Positions 33,322-44,675 of a DNA stretch of 64,000 bases are shown here, in pieces. Below the pieces are notes generated by a model, which saw only the letters and a program-made list of their open reading frames with translations, was not told the DNA's origin and searched no databases. Within the stretch, counting starts at the first letter, position 1, and the number at the start of each line of letters is the position of its first letter. The position numbers and the translations under genes were made by a program. The DNA comes from Uranotaenia lowii (lineage: Eukaryota; Arthropoda; Insecta; Diptera; Culicidae): positions 271,717,327-271,781,326 of the forward strand of contig NC_073692.1 in assembly GCF_029784155.1 (NCBI RefSeq), given 5' to 3'.

Positions 33322-34358
33322 ATGAAGTTGATAGGGTTCACATTTTTGGCCCTATTTTGGGCAACAGCTTATGCAGCAACCTGTAATTTGTGCGGATGTC
33401 CGGTGGACTCTAGATGTCCAGCATCTGACGGAACACACGCGTTACACTTGCCTCATCTGACAAACTGTTCCAAGTTCATCACTTGTAACGCAGGAACAGG
33501 GTGTGAAATGGATTGTCCCGCTGGGCTTCACTTCAGCACTCTAACACGAAATTGCGATTTACCTGCATTGGCCTGCTGTGATGCTACAATTCAATGTCAA
33601 AATAGAGATGACGGTAATTGTGAAAGTTATGTCGACCCTCGATGCTCCATTGTCAATATTTTTGAGCATCCGACGAACTGCGCAAAATTCTATCAGTGTA
33701 ATGAAGCAGGAAAGCCATGCCTACAAGATTGTCCAGCTGGATTACATTTCAACAAAAATAAGGGAGTTTGTGACTGGCCATTCCTCGCATGTTGTGATAA
33801 ATCAGTCGTATGTAGGGAGCCATGTATTCCAGGAGTAACTTGTCCACCTGGACCGACACCAGCTCCTCCAACACCAGCTCCACCAACACCAGCTCCACCA
33901 ACTCCTGCTCCGCCAACTCCTGCTCCACCAACACCGGCACCACCTACTCCCGCGCCACCAACCCCAGCACCACCAACTCAAGCACCACCACCAGGGGGTA
34001 AGTTTTCCGGATCCGCATATGGATCCAAAATTGAACCTTCGTCTTTTACTAGACTAAGCTTTACTTTATCCATGGTTGCCTTTTTGCAGATTGCGTTCTC
34101 TGTCCAGAGTACTGCACACCAAATGCACTGTGCCCCGCGGTCAATCCTCAGAAACCGGTACTTCTGCGCCACCAAAATCGCTGTGATATGTTCTACAAGT
34201 GTAACTCCGGAAGAGCATGCGAGGTCGAATGTCCACCAGGGCTACATTTTAACGAGAAACAGGGTGTCTGTGATTGGCCATGGCACGCTTGCTGTGATGC
34301 TTCTGTAACATGTGTAACACCATGCATCCCAGGAGTCACCTGCCCGCCAACTGGCTAA
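33322..34358 (+). CDS. Three-domain chitin-binding peritrophic-matrix mucin, copy 2 (two exons)
   Basis: Exon 1 is 33322-33997 and exon 2 is 34090-34358. The 92-bp intron is GTAAGT…TTTTTGCAG, phase 1, and the product is 314 aa. Signal peptide 1-18, two CBM14 domains, eight TPAPP repeats plus one TQAPP, then the third CBM14 domain encoded by exon 2. It is the intact sister of 812-1827: most coding differences are single substitutions, and the introns are about as similar as the exons. The long uninterrupted frame into the intron (to 34308) is accidental, because only the spliced form restores the third domain's cysteines. Likely secreted by midgut cells into the peritrophic matrix, by analogy with AeIMUCI. 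Confidence 0.92.
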
Positions 34359-35670
34359 GAAGCGTTCCTTTTGATCTTCATGTTCAATTATCTTATAAGT
34401 CCCATTGTTTCAATATGTTCCGATGTATTCTGTGCTTTTCTTCAAGTATATAGATGTTCAAATGCTTATAAACGGTTTGAGAGATTCTTCTCCCAGATAA
34501 GAATTGGGGTTGATTCGATGCTAAATAAAATTAATTTCTATTGCTTACCCTAACAAATCAATGAACCTACGTTGAAACAGAAAGAAAAGCGGGGCCGTGC
34601 ATAGGTATATTGTAGAAAAATGAATTACGTCCAACAACGAGCAGCGTGTTATTGAAAATACTAGGGGAAGTGCACCCACCTCCGTCGTATCACTTTGATT
34701 CGTCTTAATTCATAAATGCATGTTTTAGAGCCGAAAAATAACTTTCCACTTTAATTGGCTACTTTACATGATTAATTTACGCTTGTGAATTTATTTTCTA
34801 CCACAAATTTGAGGTTTTTTGAGATATTTGATTTTGAAATCGTGAAGTGGAAGGAGTTATTGGCGCACTTCGCCATATTGATAGACGAACATAGTGAACC
34901 GAACGTGTTTCTTTTTTTGGTGCCATTGCTTATAAAGAGCCTATAAATTAAACACTTCGAAAAAAATCTGTAAAATCACATTACAGTGCAAATGCATTGG
35001 AATTTCCGATATTTTTTATAGGCCGATTACGTTCAGTGTGGTTAGCTGTTTTGGAAGCTAATGAGTAGAACTTGCTTTATGGATATTTTGTTGTAAATTT
35101 TTGAAGATTGACTTTATTAAACCTTTAGTTTAAGCATGTTTTTTTTTTTTTTTTTTTTTTGATAATTCTCACCAAATTGTCCGACCGTTAAAAAACATGC
35201 AAATTTGTTTGGACCATAACTTAGGTGTCTTATAAGTTATTGCAGATCCATTTGGCCTATTTGAAAACATTGCACCTGTATATGAAGTATGTGTGTCATA
35301 TTTTATACCTACAAGAATCACGAAAGAAATATAAATTTCTAAAATATCTTTTTTTCATAAAGGCTTCTTTCAGTCGCAGTGTACAGTGAGCGCGATAAAC
35401 GCCTGTGCTTATGCAATAAATCCCACAATAGTAATCTGTTATGCAGTATTTTATCGTTTTTGGCAGTGTTCGGCACAAAAACGCTTATCCGTTTATCACT
35501 AGTTAGTCCGATAACTTGTTGTTAGCGGTTTAATTTTGCCGCTAAATTTTGATCGAGCTAGCGAATTAAAAAGTTCCGCTATTTTTTGGTTCCGCTAAAT
35601 GAAGACCGCTAACTTCAGTTACTTGTTCCAATTTCACGAGTTATAACGCGTTAATTACTGTTATAGGGAC
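34359..35670. other. Downstream region of mucin copy 2
   Basis: Poly(A) signal AATAAA at 34524-34529, then unassigned AT-rich DNA with a 22-base T run (35139-35160), probably an old retroposon tail. Palindromic GTTAGCGG / CCGCTAA words occur at 35510-35615. Confidence 0.45.
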
Positions 35671-35760
35671 TTTAGGCTAACAACCTACTGCTCCCGATTT
35701 AAAATTGTTACGGAATCCGAAAGAAATGACCGACCTGGAACTTTGGCGACGACTTTTAGC

Positions 35761-37325
35761 ATGACAACACGGACACGAATTGGAACTTGGAACGTTTTAA
35801 CCCTCGCCCAACAAAGCAAACTGGAACAACTTGCTAGAGAGGCTAGCCGCCTCAAGCTTGAAATTCTGGGACTGAGCGAAGTCCGTTGGCCTAATACTGG
35901 AGAACACAAGACACAATCCGGGCAAGTCCTGCTTTACTCTGGCATACGAGGAGAACATGCTACTCGGGAACGAGGAATTGGTTTCCTGTTAAGCCCGCAG
36001 GCCTACGCGGCCCTCATTAGATGGGAACCTATAAACGAAAGAATAATTGTAGCCAGATTTAGAACACGGGTTAGAAACCTTACAATGGTCCAGTGTTATG
36101 CGCCAACTGACGTTGCCGACTTGCAGGAGAAAGAGCAGTTTTACAGTCAACTGAACAGCGTGGTTGAGAGAATTCCGAAGGGTGACATTCAAATCCATTT
36201 GGGCGACTTCAACGCAAAAATTGGCTCCGACAATCAGGACCTTGAGCGCATCATGGGGCGCCATGGCCTAGGACTGATGAGCGAAAACGGAGAGCTGTTT
36301 GTAGAATTTTGTGGCAACAACAACATGGTGATCAGTGGATCGCTCTTCCCCCATCGACCAGCACATAAGGTCACTTGGGTATCCCGAGATGGCCGAACAG
36401 AAAATCAAATTGACCACATCTGCATCAGCCGAAAATGAAGAAGGAGCCTTCTTGATGTCCGCAACAAACGAAGCGCAGACATTGCATCTGACCATCACCT
36501 CGTCCTTGGCGAGATACGACTGAGAGTTGCACGTGTCCAACGGCGCGAGGAGAAAGTCGGGTGTCGATACGACGTCCGCCGGTTGGAGAATCCAGAGGTG
36601 AAAAGGGCATACGTTGAACAGCTAGAATCCCGAGCCTCGGAGCTGCCGACAGACGGAACAGTCGAAGAACAGTGGTGTGGAATCAAGAATGCCTTTATCA
36701 CGACGAGCCATGGTACTCTCGGTAAAGTTTGTGGAAGAAGGAGTGAATGGATGTCGGATGAAACTTGGAGGATGGTCGATGATCGGAGAAAGGCGAAAGT
36801 CGGAATTGAGCAGGCATGTACCGGGTCAGCCAAAGCAGCCGCCCGCTTACGATATGCGGAGCTGGAAAAGGCAGTTAAACGAGCTTGTAGACGAGACAAG
36901 AGAGCCTGGACAAACTCCCTTGCCGAAGAGGGAGAAAGAGCCGCCGCCAATGGAGATATCCGATTACTTTATGACATTTCTCGCCGCCTCAGTGGTGCAA
37001 GGACTAATGCAAGAATGCCGCTAAAAGACCGAGCAAGTCAGTTATTGACCGATCGAACAGATCAGCTCAAACGATGGACTGAGCACTTCGAACAACTCTT
37101 CCGAGTCACGAATAGCGATGGCCAACAGAATCTGCAGCTCGAAGCGCCAACAGTAAGTCGCATAAATGGCGTCAACTCGGAAGCGCCTTCGCTGGCTGAA
37201 ATAGAAGCGGCAATCAAAAACATGAAATCCAACAAAGCACCTGGGATCGATTGCATCCCTGCTGAAATGCTGAAAGCCGACCCTGCCCTATCAGCACAAA
37301 TGTTGCACCGTCTTTTCGCTGACAT
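35761..37325 (+). pseudogene. RTE ORF, first part: endonuclease and start of reverse transcriptase
   Basis: From ATG 35761 (the open frame extends further upstream): endonuclease motifs TWNVLTL, LSEVRW, MVQCYAPTD, HLGDFNAKIG, ENQIDHICISRK and SDHHLVLGE. A single in-frame TGA at 36436-36438 (probably a former Trp) interrupts it; the same frame continues to the insertion point at 37325. The end contains the start of the RT fingers (SNKAPGIDCIPAEML). It is cut by the nested LINE after …LFAD. Confidence 0.85.
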
Positions 37326-38150
37326 AAGATTGAATCGGTTAAAAATGAGTCCGTAAAGAGAGATAGTAGAAGCTCAAATAATTCGTTAACGAAATTAGAA
37401 GAAACTGTTCGTTTAAAACCACTCAGCGAACAGAATATCGAAGTGACTCGCAAGGAGTTGAGGTCGTCTTTAGACCCAGTGGCATTAGGGGTAAAAACTG
37501 TTCGTTACATTGAATCTACAGGAGAGGTTCTAGTCAGATGTTGGACTAATCAAAAGGCACTCGATTTTATGAGCCATGCTCAGAAAGTTTTTGGTAAGAA
37601 ATACAATATTGAAATAAAACAGCCTACTAAGCCTAAGCTTAAAATAGTAGGATTTGAAGAAATAGAAAATCATAAAGATCTGGATTTTATAAATTTGTTG
37701 AAAAAACAGAATAATTTGACAGAATCAGAAATCAGAGTACTCAAAATCGAAAAAAATTCAAAATGGAAACATAACCCAATGATTGCTACCATTGAAGTTG
37801 ATGCGGAAACGTTCACAACTTTGATAAATCGTGGCAAAATCAATGTGGGATGGGAAAGATGTAAAATTTTCGAAGCAGTAAGTGTCTTAAGATGTTACAA
37901 GTGTTGGAATTTTGGACATAAGGCTGAACACTGCAAAGAACACATTTGTTGTGCAAAGTGTGCAGAAACTCATGAAACTAATAAATGCACGGCTCAATAC
38001 GAAAAGTGCATAAATTGTTTTAAATTCAATCGAACTACAAAATCAGACGTTGAGAAGCTTGATATTTGTCATTCGGCTTGGAGCTATGAGTGTGAATTAT
38101 ACAAACGAAAACTTACAAATGTAAAAAAGTATATAGATTACGGTAAATAG
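37326..38150 (+). CDS. Nested LINE ORF1, 5'-truncated Gag-like protein with zinc knuckles
   Basis: 274 codons open from the insertion edge. The C-terminal half carries CYKCWNFGHKAEHC, CCAKCAETHETNKC and a third CINC…C motif, as in Jockey-group Gag proteins. It stops at TAG 38148-38150. The next codon is CAA, and the same frame then runs straight into ORF2 with no further stop. Confidence 0.8.
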   Translation, partial: KIESVKNESVKRDSRSSNNSLTKLEETVRLKPLSEQNIEVTRKELRSSLDPVALGVKTVRYIESTGEVLVRCWTNQKALDFMSHAQKVFGKKYNIEIKQPTKPKLKIVGFEEIENHKDLDFINLLKKQNNLTESEIRVLKIEKNSKWKHNPMIATIEVDAETFTTLINRGKINVGWERCKIFEAVSVLRCYKCWNFGHKAEHCKEHICCAKCAETHETNKCTAQYEKCINCFKFNRTTKSDVEKLDICHSAWSYECELYKRKLTNVKKYIDYGK

Positions 38151-40967
38151 CAAACAACCTCCGAGATTTTGTATCTAAATGCGTGTGGTTTATTTAATAA
38201 TTTTGATGAAATTGTCATTGCTATAAATGAACTTAAACCTATCGTTGTAGTGTTAGTTGAAACTCATCTAACTGTAGAAGTAGATTGTATCGCATTCGAT
38301 GTTAAAGACTACACAATGATTAATTGTTTTTCGCATTCGAAGCATACTGGCGGTGTTACTATTTTTGTGAAGAACGTATTTAAGATAGATATTTTAATGA
38401 ATGCCTATCTTGATATGAACTGGATTCTGGCGTTAAAATTAAGAAATGATAAGAAAAGTTTTATCGTTGGTGGAATTTACCACTCACCTAGCACTAGTAG
38501 CGCTCGGTTTATGGATATTCTCGAGAATCTATGGCTGTGTGATATTGTAGATGATGAAATCGATAACTTTTTTTGTGGAGATTTCAACATCAACTTTAAT
38601 AAAGAAGCAGAATGCAGAGACTTAATACGTGTTATGGATGCATACGGGTTCCGACAAATTGTTACAGAAGACACTCGAATAACTGTAACCAGTAGTACTA
38701 GAATTGATCTTGTTTTCACTAATGTGGACAGTGCTGAAGCAGTTATCATTCCAGATTTTCGCGTATCAGACCATGAGTCAGTGAATATTTTTGCTGGATT
38801 TGAACCTAACCAATGGGTTTCCGGATACCATTACACGGTGAAGGATTGGAGTCGATATAACGAAAATGTATTTCGTCAGCTTCTGAACGCAGGGTTACCA
38901 ACCTTGAGATGCGCAGACTTTAATGAGTTTGTAAGACGTTTCGACGTATTATTGAAAGATAGTGTAAATGCACTTGTGTTACAAAAAAAGATTGAGACAA
39001 AACCGGTACTAAATGGTACCGGTTTGAGTACTAAATGGTACTCCAATAGCCTTAAGCAAATGAAAAACCAAAGAGACAATCTTTATAGAAAATTTCTAAG
39101 AAAAAAATGCGAAAGAAGTTGGCGGAAATATAAATTGGTAAGGAATGAATACTCGCGTCAAATAAAACAGGCAAAAAATCGGTCAATTCAAGATGAGCTG
39201 GAAAGAAATCAAAACAATGGAAAACTGCTATGGAAAACGATAAAACGATTAGTTAGTCCAAATGCTGCGAGGCAAGATTCAGTTTCGTTTGACGGGGTTG
39301 AAATCACGGATGAATTTGAAATTGCAGAGAAGTTTAATGACTTTTTCATTGATAGTGTCATGGAAATCCATGACAGTATTCCGGCAAGTTGTAACGTCTT
39401 CGTGGATCATATTATCGGCAATGGTCGAAGTTTCAGTTCATTTGAAACAGTAAGCTCTCAAGAATTTGACGAAATTGTAAAAAATATGAAATCCACGGCT
39501 GGTATCGACAATGTTTCTTTGAAAGTTTTTAAAGATTCTCTACCGGTACTAACTAGTCAATTGACAGAAATTATAAATACGAGTCTAACGTTAGGAATAA
39601 TACCTTCTACATGGAAGCATTCGACTGTTGTTCCAATTCAAAAAGAAAAAAATGCGCGAGAAGCTAAACTATATCGTCCGATAAATATGTTGGAAATACA
39701 AGAAAAGGTGCTGGAGTTAGCAGTTAAGAAGCAATTTCTACACTTTATTGAGTCAGAAGGAATATTGATTGACGAGCAATCTGGATTCAGAAAGCAGCAT
39801 TCAACGGAGACAGCAGTGAATTTGATACTTCGAAATTGGAAGATCAATATTGAAAACGGTAGTTACACAGTTGCTGTGTTTCTGGATTTCAAGAGAGCTT
39901 TTGAAACGATTGATCGGTTTAAGTTGGTAAACGTATTGGAAAAAATAGGTATCAACGGAACGGTACTAAACTGGTTTAAGGACTACTTGAATAACAGAAT
40001 GCAAAGAACAAAATATGGATCGTCGTATTCGCGATACAGAGAAAATAGTCTAGGGGTCCCACAAGGAAGTGTTCTGGGTCCATTGTTATTCATATTGTAC
40101 ATCAATGACATGAAAAACTGTCTACGTTATGGTCGTCTCAAACTGTTTGCAGATGATTCAGTCTCCTACTGGAGTGGTGATGACTTAGAGCTCGTTATTC
40201 AAGAAGCAAATTCCGATTTGAAAAATATTTCTGAGTTTTTAAAACATAAAAAATTATGTCTGAATCTTAGTAAAACCAGCTGGATGGTTATTGGTAATCG
40301 TCCAATAAGAGTCTGCCCAAACTTGCTGATTGATGGTTGTGCCATCGAAAGAGTGCGTCAGGTCAAATATTTGGGAATACAAGTTGATGAGAAGCTGAAT
40401 TTCGTAGCACATATTGACTATACAATCAAGAAAATAGCCATGAAATATGGCATACTTTGCCGAATCAGCCGCTATATGACTTTCTGGTCAAAAGTAATTT
40501 ATGTGAAATCCGTGATCATGCCACACTTCGATTATTGCGCTACAATTTTGCTGCATGCATCTGACACACAAACAAATCGACTGCAAAGAATACAAAATAA
40601 AATTATGAGAGTAGTGATACGATGTAATCGATACACTCCCAGTGTTTTAATGCTCGATATTCTTCAATGGTTGTCAGTGAAACAGAGAATCGCATATAAC
40701 AGCTTAATGTTTATATATAAGATGAAAAATGGAATGTTACCATACTATTTAATGGACGGCCTGCAATACGGAATCGACATTCACAGATACAACACTAGAA
40801 GAGCACAAGACTTCAGACTGCCGAATATTAAAAAAGAGATGAGCAAACGCTCTCTTTTCTACAACGGATTGAAAATGTTCAACAATCTACCGACGAGCAT
40901 CAAAGATAGTGTGAACATAAACACTTTCAAGAAAATGGCTATACAATACATAAAACAGACTGTTTGA
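38151..40967 (+). CDS. Nested LINE ORF2: endonuclease and reverse transcriptase, intact
   Basis: The open frame follows the ORF1 stop directly. Endonuclease: ILYLNACGLFNNFDE at the start, then VETHL, FCGDFNINFN and SDHESVN. Reverse transcriptase: VFLDFKRAFETID, GVPQGSVLGPLLFILYINDM, LFADDSVSY, then the thumb and a typical C-terminal region. About 938 codons with no lesions and all catalytic Asp residues kept. There is no ATG before the endonuclease motifs. The first in-frame ATG lies about 45 codons in, past the first catalytic Asn, so translation probably depends on reading through the UAG or on non-AUG initiation. Confidence 0.88.
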   Translation, partial: QTTSEILYLNACGLFNNFDEIVIAINELKPIVVVLVETHLTVEVDCIAFDVKDYTMINCFSHSKHTGGVTIFVKNVFKIDILMNAYLDMNWILALKLRNDKKSFIVGGIYHSPSTSSARFMDILENLWLCDIVDDEIDNFFCGDFNINFNKEAECRDLIRVMDAYGFRQIVTEDTRITVTSSTRIDLVFTNVDSAEAVIIPDFRVSDHESVNIFAGFEPNQWVSGYHYTVKDWSRYNENVFRQLLNAGLPTLRCADFNEFVRRFDVLLKDSVNALVLQKKIETKPVLNGTGLSTKWYSNSLKQMKNQRDNLYRKFLRKKCERSWRKYKLVRNEYSRQIKQAKNRSIQDELERNQNNGKLLWKTIKRLVSPNAARQDSVSFDGVEITDEFEIAEKFNDFFIDSVMEIHDSIPASCNVFVDHIIGNGRSFSSFETVSSQEFDEIVKNMKSTAGIDNVSLKVFKDSLPVLTSQLTEIINTSLTLGIIPSTWKHSTVVPIQKEKNAREAKLYRPINMLEIQEKVLELAVKKQFLHFIESEGILIDEQSGFRKQHSTETAVNLILRNWKINIENGSYTVAVFLDFKRAFETIDRFKLVNVLEKIGINGTVLNWFKDYLNNRMQRTKYGSSYSRYRENSLGVPQGSVLGPLLFILYINDMKNCLRYGRLKLFADDSVSYWSGDDLELVIQEANSDLKNISEFLKHKKLCLNLSKTSWMVIGNRPIRVCPNLLIDGCAIERVRQVKYLGIQVDEKLNFVAHIDYTIKKIAMKYGILCRISRYMTFWSKVIYVKSVIMPHFDYCATILLHASDTQTNRLQRIQNKIMRVVIRCNRYTPSVLMLDILQWLSVKQRIAYNSLMFIYKMKNGMLPYYLMDGLQYGIDIHRYNTRRAQDFRLPNIKKEMSKRSLFYNGLKMFNNLPTSIKDSVNINTFKKMAIQYIKQTV

Positions 40968-41215
40968 AAATATGACTAATCCTGACAAGGATCATACAAT
41001 GAAGTGATGGAAATCTGACGAAGATTCAGTTAGAGAATTGTACGGTGATGGACATACGCGGGAGTAAGACGAATAAGTCGTACAGAAAAAGCAAATACAT
41101 GTAAAATATAATTATCCTAAGGATAAAATGTCCCTCCCACTTCAAAAGAAGCGTATGGGGTGGAGGAAGGACCCAAATGGGCCATGGGACCATCACAAAA
41201 AAAAAAAAAAAACAT

Positions 41216-42614
41216 CTGGGATACTGCAACATTCCCGGCCGACTGGATGCAGGGTATCCTCGTAAAGGTCCTGAAGAAAGGAGATCTGACAGAGTGCGGT
41301 AACTGGCGAGGCATAACGTTGATCTGTACAACCCTTAAAGTACTCTGCAAAGTGATCCTGAACAGGATCCAGGAGAAAATCGACGCTACACTCCGACGGC
41401 AACAAGTTGGATTCCGATCCGGACGATCATGTGTGGACCACATCACAACGCTACGAGTCATACTGGAACAAATCAACGAATTCCAAGACTCTCTTCTGCT
41501 GGTGTTCGTTGATTTTGAAAAAGCATTCGACCGACTTAACCATGAAAACGTCTGGGCGGCTCTAAGGCGACGAGGGGTCCCAGAGAAACTAGTCCATCTC
41601 ATCGAAGCACAGTACGAGGCATTTTCGTGCAAGGTCTTGCAAGACGGTGTCTTGTCCGAACCAATCCCGGTAACTGCTGGAGTGAGACAAGGATGTATTC
41701 TATCACCGCTACTTTTTCTAATCGTAATGGATGAGATTCTGACTGGATCGATTGACTGTGCACCGAACCGAGGATTGCCGTGGAATCCTTCAACAATGGA
41801 GCAACTGAACGACCTTGACCTGACTGACGATATTGTTTTGCTCGCCCAAACACAACCGGATATGCAGAGCAAACTCGACGACCTCACCGAAAGTTCCAAG
41901 GCAGCAGGTCTCAAAGTCAATGTCGGAAAGACCAAGTCGATGGAGATCAACACAGGAAATCCCTTCAGTCTCATGGTAGCTGGGCAACAAGTTGAGAAAG
42001 TAGAGTGCTTCCAGTATCTTGGTAGCCAGATAACGCCTGATGGTGGTACCAGAAAAGACATCGAAACACGGATCAGAAAGGCCCGATTTGCGTTTGCGAG
42101 TCTCCGAAACATCTGGCGGTCACACCAGATCTCTCGACGTACGAAAATCCGAATCTTCAACTCAAACGTCAAATCCGTATTGCTGTACGGGTGCGAAACT
42201 TGGTGCACATATGCGGTAACGACGCGAAAACTGCAAGTATTTGTAAACCGCTGCCTGCGGAATATCATCCGCGCTTGGTGGCCTGGCAACTGGATCTCGA
42301 ATGAGGAACTACATCGCCGGTGTCATCAAAGGGCTCTAGAAATCGAGATTCGGGAACGTAAGTGGAGATGGATTGGGCACACGCTGCGAAGAGATGAAAA
42401 CGAGATTTGCAGAGAAGCGCTAGATTGGAATCCAGAAGGTCATCGAAGAAGAGGCAGACCCAGAAACTCGTGGCGGCGAAGCCTAGCCGCTGAAATCCGA
42501 ACTGTCGACGAGAATCTTGACTGGGACCAAGTGAAGACGCTGGCCCCGGATCGTCTACAGTGGAGGTCTTTTACCACGGCCCTATGCACCGGAGGATCGG
42601 CGCGGGATCATTAA
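41216..42614 (+). pseudogene. RTE ORF, second part: reverse transcriptase and C-terminus
   Basis: The RTE frame resumes exactly after the ACAT flank (…D-I-W-D across the junction). Motifs: WRGITLICTTLKVLCK, VGFRSGRSCVDHI, VFVDFEKAFDRL, GVRQGCILSPLLFLIVMDEI and DLTDDIVLLAQ. The usual (Y/F)ADD box is LTDD, keeping both Asp but changing the Ala. The C-terminal RTE region (KWRWIGHTLRRDEN, RRRGRPRNSWRR) is complete, with the stop at 42612-42614. Non-functional only because of the nested insertion and the upstream TGA. Confidence 0.88.
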
Positions 42615-42627
42615 GTAAGTAAGTAAA

Positions 42628-44393
42628 CTCAAATAAAAAAAAGAAATGGTCTGCTAAAACCATTGACAATCATATATGGCCATCCTGGACAATTGTGGAT
42701 TACAGTTGAACGGCGCCGGAAGAGTAATAAATAATTTGACTAATATTGTGAAGCGGGTTAAGTTTGCATGCACTCTTCCAAGCGCTAGCAACGAGCCCGA
42801 AGCAGTTTGCAGAGTTTTTCTTGTACATGCTGGGATGTCGCGAAAACAATGTTTTCCCCCTCTTTATATCTCCGTGATCCCCTCCCGACTATCAAGGACA
42901 CGTATACCAAGTTTGGTGAAAATCTATTTAGACGTTGCGAAGTTATAATACGTTCATTTATTGAGTGACAAATATGCGTCCAATCGTCTCAGTGTGACAG
43001 TTATGCGTCCATTTGTCCCAGTGTGACAAATTGACTTAGAATTTTTCTTGAAATTTCTAGAATAAACTTTATGTTTCGACAAATAATTTCAATAATACGT
43101 ATCAAATTATGACGACTGGCATCAAAAAATCAAAAACGTCGAAATATCACATGTGACAATTATGAGTCCAACGGCAGTATAATTCTTACACCAATATGCG
43201 CTCCAAGTGAACATGGTCACTTCGCATGGTTTCAGGGCGGGAGTGCCTTATACAGATTAACTTTTTTTTCTCTTTCAGTACTTCTTTTCTCAACATTCTT
43301 AGACAAAGAACTTAATAAATATTTGTTAAACAGTATTGAAATATTTTAAACATCTTTTATGAAATTCAAAGTTATAAGGTCAACTTTTTGATACTGTTTT
43401 TTGCTTGCAAAAGTACGGCCCACGGACTACTTGATCAAAATTTTACATGACTTCAAAAGGGTCGTCCACATGCGGTGATTTGTTGAAATATGCTATTCAG
43501 GTTAATCGATGGATTTTCCAAATTTCCAAGTTTTTTTAGATCTCATATTACTATCCCACTCGGCAAGTCTCGTTAAATGAATGCTGAAAACATTCCACTT
43601 TTTACAACTTGTTTTAAGTGGATGAGATATTTACTTTTCACAATACAGTTTTACTACTATTTCAAATCAGCTAAAATAAAAATAAGACAAAATCACCATA
43701 GAATTAATTTGCATTTTTAATTCATTCAGTTCTTATAGATTCACGTTTGGCAATGCTCCTATCTTAAGAATTTTGCATTTCTATTTTGAAAGTTTGTAAA
43801 AAAAAAGAAAATGAAACCTGGTTAAAGATTTTCGCTAAATTTGAATTAGTTAGCGATTTAATTAGCGCCGCTAACTTTTCAATTAGCGATGCTGAACACT
43901 GGTTTTTGGTTCGGTTTGTCAGCCATCATCAACATCAAGTGACCGTGAATCGACCGGACCGAACTGAACTTTAAAACAACTATAATCGCGTTTTATTATT
44001 AATGTGAATATGAATGTGACTGATATGATATTCTTGGATGATAAACTATCGATTCTGAAAATATTTGCACATTAAATTCAAGTGTCTCGAAAAAATGCTG
44101 ACGACGTTCGTTCTGGTCGAATACCGACCAAATAATACTATCCCTTTAAAATAAAACATCTAGGAATTTTTAATCATTGTTTTACACTTTTCATTAGTAC
44201 ATATATCTATCAGTATATATTTGTAAAATATAAATATAATTGTCATATAAGCAAAATATTCAATATGTTGGCGGTATTTGAAAGACTTAAAATATTGTAT
44301 AGATATATATATATCTGGATTTTTTATTATATATCGTTCCTCCTTATTCGTTTGGAAAAATGATTTCAATGTAAGATCATAAGAAGGCTCAGA
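42628..44393. other. Intergenic DNA between the RTE element and the TACACAG MITE
   Basis: A 90-codon frame at 42676-42948 is not recognised. GTGACA…ATGCGTCCA words repeat three times at 42966-43170. GTTAGCG/CGCTAAC words at 43845-43885 resemble those at 35510-35615. Confidence 0.4.
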
Positions 44394-44675
44394 TACACAG
44401 AATTTTTTTTTGACTGTAACGTGTCACTGAAAATTGCAACTTTTAAAATAAATCACCTGTAATTAACAAAAACTGTAAATTTAAATTGTTTTCCTTGAAA
44501 GTTAACGAAGATTCATTTATTATTATAGGAAACGTCCTGTAAAAAAGTTGTGCACTAAAAATTAAATGTCGCGTAATCATGTTTTCGACCTGTAAAACAA
44601 CGGTAGGTAAATGTCCTGCTCCTTTTTGTTACAGGACATTTGCGTAATTTTACAAGAAATAATTTTTTCTGTGTA
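44394..44675. mobile_element. 282-bp MITE with TACACAG ends, copy 2
   Basis: Inverted copy of 7507-7783: it starts TACACAGAATTTTTTTT and ends with TTTTTTCTGTGTA. The shared interior includes TCACCTGTAATTAACAAA-type and TCCTTTTTGTTACAGG-type blocks. Confidence 0.85.

Larger units (their letters stand above)
37326..41211 (+). mobile_element. CR1/Jockey-group LINE, 5'-truncated, nested in the RTE element
   Basis: Begins inside ORF1 (open from the first base) and ends in a run of A at 41196-41212. The short ACAT flanks mark the insertion. It contains the rest of ORF1, ORF2 and ~240 bp of 3' UTR, with no visible lesion in either frame, so it is young. Clade placement beyond the CR1/Jockey/L2 assemblage needs a tree. 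Confidence 0.85.
35671..42627 (+). mobile_element. RTE-clade non-LTR retrotransposon, split by a second LINE
   Basis: One EN-RT frame is followed at once by a (TAAG)n tail at 42612-42627, with the stop codon inside the tail. The endonuclease style (IGTWNVLTL, LGLSEVRW) and the repeat tail fit the RTE clade, which includes JAM1 of Aedes. A 3.9-kb LINE occupies 37326-41211; ACAT flanks it (37322-37325, 41212-41215). The 5' boundary is approximate and the element may be 5'-truncated, since no clear ATG precedes the endonuclease. Confidence 0.8.

Noticed and set aside
33997..34308. Unspliced 328-residue form of mucin copy 2
   Set aside because: The read-through peptide lacks the third domain's cysteines, while GT-AG splicing gives a perfect CBM14 domain in both copies.
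42676..42948. 90-residue frame as a small gene
   Set aside because: No recognisable domain, no promoter or poly(A) context seen, and amino-acid usage is not distinctive.
35480..43900. A large TIR element flanking the RTE block, from GTTAGCGG/CCGCTAA words at both sides
   Set aside because: The shared words are short and irregular, no end or duplication could be set, and similar palindromes lie within the left side alone.
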